Of a DNA stretch of 64,000 nt, positions 59,159-64,000 are shown piece by piece (the first letter of the stretch is position 1; every line of letters starts with the position of its first letter). Source of the stretch: Chiua virens (taxonomy: Eukaryota; Basidiomycota; Agaricomycetes; Boletales; Boletaceae); contig JAHNUO010000002.1 in NCBI GenBank assembly GCA_019787685.1, positions 2,666,001 to 2,730,000 on the forward strand, read 5' to 3'. Below the pieces are notes generated by a model, which saw only the letters and a program-made list of their open reading frames with translations, was not told where the DNA came from and made no database searches. The position numbers and the translations under genes were made by a program.

Positions 59159-60451
59159 ATGTCCTTCCTCACTCCTTGGTTTCGAAAGGTCAATCATCAC
59201 TACTTCTTGAGTCTGAGTATTTGAATCAATACGCTTTACAGGGAAAGTCCGAAGATTATGAAATAATCCTTTCTGGACTTGCGGCGGACGTGCAGAAACG
59301 TCAGACGCGTTTAGCTGAGATCCGCCTGCGCGAACGACGCACGCTGCTGCAGTTCACGCTTGGGACGTTTCTCGTCTGGCTCTCCTATGCTAGTTTATGG
59401 TACACGCGAACGTTGCCATCGACATGGTACGAGTCGAACTTTGGGACGGCGGGGATGGTCGTCGGACCTGTCTTGTACGTGGCATTGCTAATATTCTTCA
59501 CTTGGCTGTGGCTCACACTCTAATCTCATAGGATATTATTTGCGCGGAGGATGATGCAAATTTGGTATACGTGGAAGGGCAATCGCGAAGGTTTGTCCGA
59601 CCTCATTGACCACTCCTGTCCGTCACTCATTTGTACCCAGAAAGCACACTGAAGGAGGTTCTGAAGAAGCAACGTGAAACAGTGGAAGAAATCAAGAAGA
59701 AGACGAACTATGAAAGCACGCGGAATCTCATTGAGAAGTATGAGGAATCATCCCCACTTAGTCCAGGGGCTACACCTCTTCGGAGGCGAAATATCTCTCC
59801 TTCCGTGCCTCCGACCCCACTTGCGCCACAGCCACCTCAACCGCAACTTTTGCACACGCCCAATGGACGGGTTCGGGGGCCAGTGTTGCAACTCTCTCGT
59901 ACGTACCACTGTCCGTCGGTGACCCATTTCGCTGATATCACTACTACTTAGCAATTCCCCAGCCTATTCAAGCAGCTCGTAAACACTGGTATGACAAGCT
60001 TGCAGACGCGGTCCTGGGTGACGATGAGGAGCAATCCGCAACCTTCGCAGCTTCACGCTATGCGCTCATCTGTCAGAAATGTTTTGCTCACAACGGTCTT
60101 GTTAAAGAGAACGTATGGGAGGACACACGTCAGTCATCTTGTATGATTCTGTTGTGCATATTGATCACCATCTGGACAGAATACGTCTGCCCGAAATGTG
60201 GCTTCTTTAACCCCTCCGCGCGATCGAAGAAGCAAGCTGCGCCGCGCACACCTTCACCACCTTCATCTCACCAGGCACCACAGCGATCGTCACCTCCTGA
60301 TATTGCTGAAGGTAAACCATCGTCCAGTGAAGCAGAGCGTGTTGTGGGAGATAACACGTGCACGTTAAATGATTCTCGTAAGTAGGCCTCCAGATGTGGA
60401 CGACAGCACCACTACTCCTCTCCTTTAGCTATTCCAAACCTTGCAATGTAG
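59159..60451 (+). CDS. Lunapark family ER-junction protein
   Basis: MSFLTPWFRK joins over an intron (59189-59240) to GKSEDYEIILSGLAADVQ, a coiled coil (KRQTRLAEIRLRERR), two hydrophobic segments (FTLGTFLVWLSYASLWY, TAGMVVGPVLILF), a second coiled coil (LKEVLKKQRETVEEIKKKTN), a Pro-rich stretch, and the lunapark zinc finger (LICQKCFAHNGLV with YVCPKCGFFNPSAR). A final intron 60378-60428 gives the end NDSPIPNLAM with a stop at 60451; without it the protein ends two codons after NDS. This order (two helices flanked by coiled coils, C4 finger) is that of lunapark/Lnp1, which stabilises three-way junctions of the ER. The gene is intact. Confidence 0.9.
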
Positions 60452-61408
60452 CCAACTCGTCATACGGTAGCAGATTCAGAGTAAACACGGAAATGAAATG
60501 TGCGTTTGAGTCTAGTCTACTTTTACTAGACGAGCAAGTTCTGCTCGTTGGTATGACATCGTCGCTCTGCAGTGAGTAACTGCAACTACTAAGTACATGC
60601 TAGCCCTCCCTCAAAGCAAGCCAGACTTGGTCCTCTGAATTAGACCGGGTGGTCGGTCGTTTGACGAGACTGGTTGATATACTACGCAACATGCCTAATC
60701 TCAGAGGCAAGATTGGGACTACACCGGTCTATGTAAGCTCAAAAGGTAGCATGCATGCAATAAGAAACTTGACCGCCTCCTTTGCTGTGACGGGGACAGT
60801 CAAGGCTACACTACAAACTGTCCTTCGTATTAGTGATATCGCAATAAGATAGTACCTGCCTCTTCAAGCCGATTATGATCTGGATCGCTCTCCAACATCT
60901 TAAGAGAGGTGCTCATAAGTCATACAACTTGAGGATGACGATCGATAGTGTTATCAACTTCACGAACACATACCGTCACACTGGTAGTGGCATTCCCGCT
61001 TAGACTTGCTTTGCCTCACAGTGACTCGCCTTGACGGGTGATCTTTGTGATGTACTTTACCTTGAAGAAACTTGGACGTATACCTCCCGGGAGACGAGCA
61101 GATCATATCACAGGGGACCGAGAGGGGCGCTTTGGCATGAGAGAGCACTTTCTTGATGTCAAGAGCCCATTGGGGATTCAGAGCAACCTAGTATCCCACT
61201 GTTGCCTGAAAAATTAGCGGAAACATCTTTGGCCAGTCTTCTCACCATGACCCAGCTAGTTGAGGGATCGAGATGAAAACACACTTGACAGGATAGAGGT
61301 GATAACAAGGAGGCGAACCTGGGACTGGAGAAAGCCATCAGAAGGAAACCTGCGTTCGGAGTACTGAGGCTTGGCACGTGCGAGTCGGGAGCTGATCCGA
61401 TATCGATA
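60452..61408. other. Intergenic, nothing recognised
   Basis: About 960 bp between lunapark and the DENR-type gene, with only short frames on both strands and no motif. Confidence 0.45.
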
Positions 61409-62222
61409 ATGTCTTCGACCGACCAGCAGGAACCTCAACTTGTTGTCCAACCTGTGCAGGTCCTCTACTGCGAGAGTACGATGTCTCCCTTCACTGCAGT
61501 GACCGCTTCAACTTAATCCTCTCAACCTAGTTTGCACGTTTCCTCCCGAGTACTGCGAATTTGGGTCGAGCCTGACCCGATGCAAAGAATGGTTACATGC
61601 GGAACATCCCCAGCTATCTGAAAGGTACTACTCAGAAGGTGGGTGATTCTTATCTCTCATTGCAAAGAAATGTCTGATGATTGTACCGATCAGAGGCTAT
61701 CCAGTCGAAACTCGGTACGCTCAGCTTGGAGGCTCAGGCCAAGCTCGAGCAGGATACTGCAAAGAAAGAAGCAAAGGCAGAGGCTAAGGCGGATGCTGCC
61801 CTTAAGAAGAAGATGGTACGCGTTCACATCCACCGTCTCGATCGGACGATTGATCCTGACGTTGGTAGGCGTCGCAAGTTTCGATCAGGCGCATCGAGCG
61901 GAACAAGCGCAAATTTGTCACGGCTATCCATGGCCTTGAGGCATTTGGTGGGTTTCTCGCAAGTGTACATTGACAAGGAGAGGGCTGATTAACACGTGCG
62001 ACAGACGTTGAATTGAAGAAAGTAGCCAAGTTCCTGGCCCAGAAATTTGCGACAGGCGCATCTGTTACGAAGAATCCGCAAGGGCAAGATGAGATTGTGG
62101 TTCAAGGAGACGTAGCTGACGAGGTTCTGGAGCTGATTGAGAACAAGACGGGCGTCTTCAAGGGGATCCCTGCAGCAAATGTAGAAATTGTAGAAGAAAA
62201 GAAGAAGAAAACGGCGGAGTAG
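61409..62222 (+). CDS. TMA22: DENR/Tma22 translation factor (SUI1 domain)
   Basis: MSSTDQQEPQLVVQPVQVLY leads, over an intron, into the N-terminal Cys-containing block (YC..CTFPPEYCEFGSS, RCKEWLHAEHPQL) typical of density-regulated protein. A Lys/Ala-rich linker (AKLEQDTAKKEAKAEAKA) follows, then the SUI1/eIF1-like domain: SIRRIERNKRKFVTAIHGLE joined to DVELKKVAKFLAQKFATGAS, VTKNPQGQDEIVVQGD and PAANVEIVEEKKKK, with a stop at 62220-62222. Five exons or so, with introns of 50-70 nt. With its partner MCT-1/Tma20, this protein binds the 40S subunit and removes deacylated tRNA in ribosome recycling and reinitiation. The length of about 195 residues is normal. The gene is intact. Confidence 0.93.
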
Positions 62223-62361
62223 TCGTAGAATCATTGTAAGTACTTTCTCATGACTGTAGCGATACTTGGAGTTGCGGAGTGTTGTGATGTCATTCTCACC
62301 CGGATTGCTGACTGGAAAGTATTTATCCGGATCGTCGAACTCCTATTCTCTCCCACCCGCG

Positions 62362-62787
62362 ATGACGCTCCATCGACTCCCAACTTTCCAAAGCTACAGG
62401 CTACTTCCTCGCTTCATCCATACCAGTCGCACAACTCGCCAACCCAATAGTAACCCGCCGAACCCTGTCTCGCACGGCGCGGAAGCATACTTTGTGGACG
62501 GCGACGACACACAGCCAAACACCACCGTATACAAAGTGGATGCGACCTCAGATGCTGCTGAGAGTGCATACGAGCCGCCTTCTGGCCCATGGAGTCGGGC
62601 GGGAGCAGGGACAGAGTATCAGACTCTCAGCAAGGATGAACCGTATGACGTCCAGACCCCAAACATCAAGCTAAGGTACGGTGGAAGGACAAGGTATACG
62701 GATGACCAGGGTCCGGAGACGAGCAAAGTCGGGGAGAGTCCAGAAGGCACCGAACGCTGGGGACGGAAACCAGAAGGACGAACCTGA
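62362..62787 (+). CDS. Small protein with mitochondrial-type presequence, unknown
   Basis: A single exon of 141 codons, just 140 bp downstream of the DENR stop. The N-terminus MTLHRLPTFQSYRLLPRFIH is basic, hydroxylated and amphipathic, as in mitochondrial targeting peptides. The remainder is polar and acidic (YFVDGDDTQPNTTVYKVDAT, YEPPSGPWSRAG, DVQTPNIKLRYGGRTRY), with no cysteine and no membrane segment. The first ATG in the frame is used; an upstream exon is possible because the frame is open to 62266. I do not recognise the family; the gene is plausible from composition and position. Confidence 0.6.
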   Translation: MTLHRLPTFQSYRLLPRFIHTSRTTRQPNSNPPNPVSHGAEAYFVDGDDTQPNTTVYKVDATSDAAESAYEPPSGPWSRAGAGTEYQTLSKDEPYDVQTPNIKLRYGGRTRYTDDQGPETSKVGESPEGTERWGRKPEGRT

Positions 62788-63346
62788 TGACATCATATTG
62801 TGTACGCCTTTCCATCCTACGGATTCTGATCCTGACCGAATCACAATAGTAGTACTGTGAACTTGAAGCAGCTCGACTGGTGGTTGCTTGGTTATGATCA
62901 TTGTACTTGTTCACGTCTTCCGTCCGTAAGTGTGACGCCGGTGTACAAACAAAGGGTTATCTATGTTCCAAGGGGCATACCTTGTTACTGCCAGCTGGCT
63001 AGTGCACTAACATCGCATCCTGCACAATGAGACGCGCGCGTCGGATCATCAAAGTCTATCATCCATCACCGGCACCAACCAGCTCGTCATACAACATTAC
63101 TCGACCATCGATACATCATTCCTCAGTGAATTCCGCTCTCGATCTATCCGCAAATGGGATTCGTAAATTTTAGTTACCAGGTCCGAAAGTACTAGTAAGC
63201 CGTTGGGTTGCGCAGCACAACATTACGTTCTACGCTTGATCCGTTGAGATGCAATGCTAGGAGCTGACACATACCGTTCCCCTATCTAATGACCGTACGA
63301 TTATAAAGCCAGCTGTCAATGGAATCCAACGTTTATACATTTCGCC
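62788..63346. other. Intergenic upstream of third methyltransferase copy
   Basis: No gene was recognised. The right end carries a TATA box for the next gene. Confidence 0.45.
63302..63308 (+). promoter_or_regulatory. TATA box of third methyltransferase copy
   Basis: TATAAAG lies 45 bp upstream of the ATG at 63347, a good core-promoter spacing with a short leader. Confidence 0.4.
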
Positions 63347-64000
63347 ATGGACACTCGTAGTCTCACAGGACTCCCTGGAGCAGGGGATGCAAAGATATCG
63401 GCCAGGACAGAGCCGGATACGGAATCGATTGATACTGCTATGAGCTCTCCCCTGAGCAAGCGGACTTCTTCAAACAGGAAACCGGGATTGACAGCGACGA
63501 TGACCTCAAAGCTCATATTGTAGACGTCAAAGAAAGAGCATACAAGGTCAATGAGACCGTCTCGTCTCGTCCATACCTGGAACTGAAGCTGGATATAGAT
63601 ATTTCCCTACGTGTGCATTGGGTCCTTCATGTTCCTGGAGTAAGGATTTCCACCTACATCGGTATGCTCAGAAATTTGATTTGAATCCAGGCTCGGGATT
63701 ACGACGTCACCCGAATACCCAAGTATCATCAAACTCGGCCGAGAGCAGGACGGGATTCTACTGGACATTGGCTGTTGCTGTGAGTAATCACGCTTCCATG
63801 AGTATTTCTTCGTTGAACGTTGACCAAAATAAATCCACGACAGTCGGCGTAGATGCGAGGAAAGTGGTTGCGGACGGATTCCCACTAAGGAACGTTGTGA
63901 CCTCTGATTTGAAGACAGGTGAGATAGCACTACTATATTGTGATCATCGATTCACCAATCACCGACTCAGAATTCTTCGACATGGGCCACGCCCTCTTCA
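63347..64000 (+). CDS. Third methyltransferase copy, cut by the right edge
   Basis: The ATG at 63347 gives MDTRSLTGLPGAGDAKISAR and then, after a one-base loss at about 63438, the family block YELSPEQADFFKQETGID with LKAHIVDVKERAYKVNE. Further exons give IIKLGREQDGILLDIGCC (the SAM-binding glycine motif), VGVDARKVVADGFPLRNVV, SDLKT and EFFDMGHALF at the edge. It is in the opposite orientation to, and 40 kb from, the two copies at 22-24 kb, and closer in sequence to the pseudogene's RGETGIDNDDD style than to the intact copy in its N-terminal block. The C-terminal half lies outside the window. The single frame break could be an indel error or early decay. Confidence 0.75.

Noticed and set aside
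1..64000. CRISPR array, bacterial operon or prophage
   Set aside because: No regularly spaced repeats, no Shine-Dalgarno-led gene runs; spliceosomal introns and U6 show a eukaryotic nuclear genome.

Overview
The window looks like a stretch of chromosome from a filamentous basidiomycete (Agaricomycetes-like). Genes are dense, lie on both strands, and are cut by many short GT..AG introns, mostly 45-70 nt. They include families typical of mushroom-forming fungi: a cytochrome P450, repeated small methyltransferases and a secreted lysophospholipase. Coding coordinates below run from start to stop codon and include introns. Exon joins were made by hand from splice signals, reading frame and remembered family consensus, so boundaries are less certain than identities.

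Layout. 0-4 kb: the 3' part of a divergent tandem ubiquitin-like gene, a RING-H2 E3-type gene and a multi-pass membrane protein, all +. 4.4-10 kb: an unrecognised protein and a long intron-rich Hsp100 (Hsp104/ClpB-like) gene, both -. Several ATPase and pore residues of the Hsp100 protein are replaced. A 674-bp CACTG-ended transposon relic carrying a tRNA-like pol III cassette lies 62 bp from its start codon. 13-17 kb: U6 snRNA and VPS41, both -. 19-26 kb: lysophospholipase (+), a methyltransferase and a decayed tandem copy (-), and a 2-Cys peroxiredoxin (+). 26-36 kb: an unrecognised Ser-rich membrane protein (-), a P450 with frame breaks (+) and an amino-acid permease (+). 39-43 kb: a coiled-coil/Pro-Ser-rich protein (-) and ribosomal protein L10a (+). 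46-54.6 kb: a C2H2 zinc-finger protein, the PP4 catalytic subunit and a MARVEL-type membrane protein, all +. 56-64 kb: ARB1-type ABCF ATPase (-), lunapark, DENR/Tma22, a small mitochondrial-type protein and a third methyltransferase copy that runs off the right edge (all +).

Themes. The left 10 kb groups protein-quality-control genes (ubiquitin-like, RING, Hsp100). The right part groups translation factors (L10a, ARB1, DENR). Other genes are general housekeeping: HOPS tethering, ER shape, redox and phosphatase functions. The most unusual items are the Hsp100 paralogue with altered catalytic and pore motifs, the divergent ubiquitin-like array, and the CACTG element with an embedded pol III cassette.

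Caution: at least eleven places show a one-base change of reading frame inside otherwise conserved genes, one of them in the normally essential ARB1. Many lie in short homopolymers, so residual assembly indels must be considered before calling pseudogenes. The second methyltransferase copy, with a stop codon and larger deletions, is the clearest true pseudogene.
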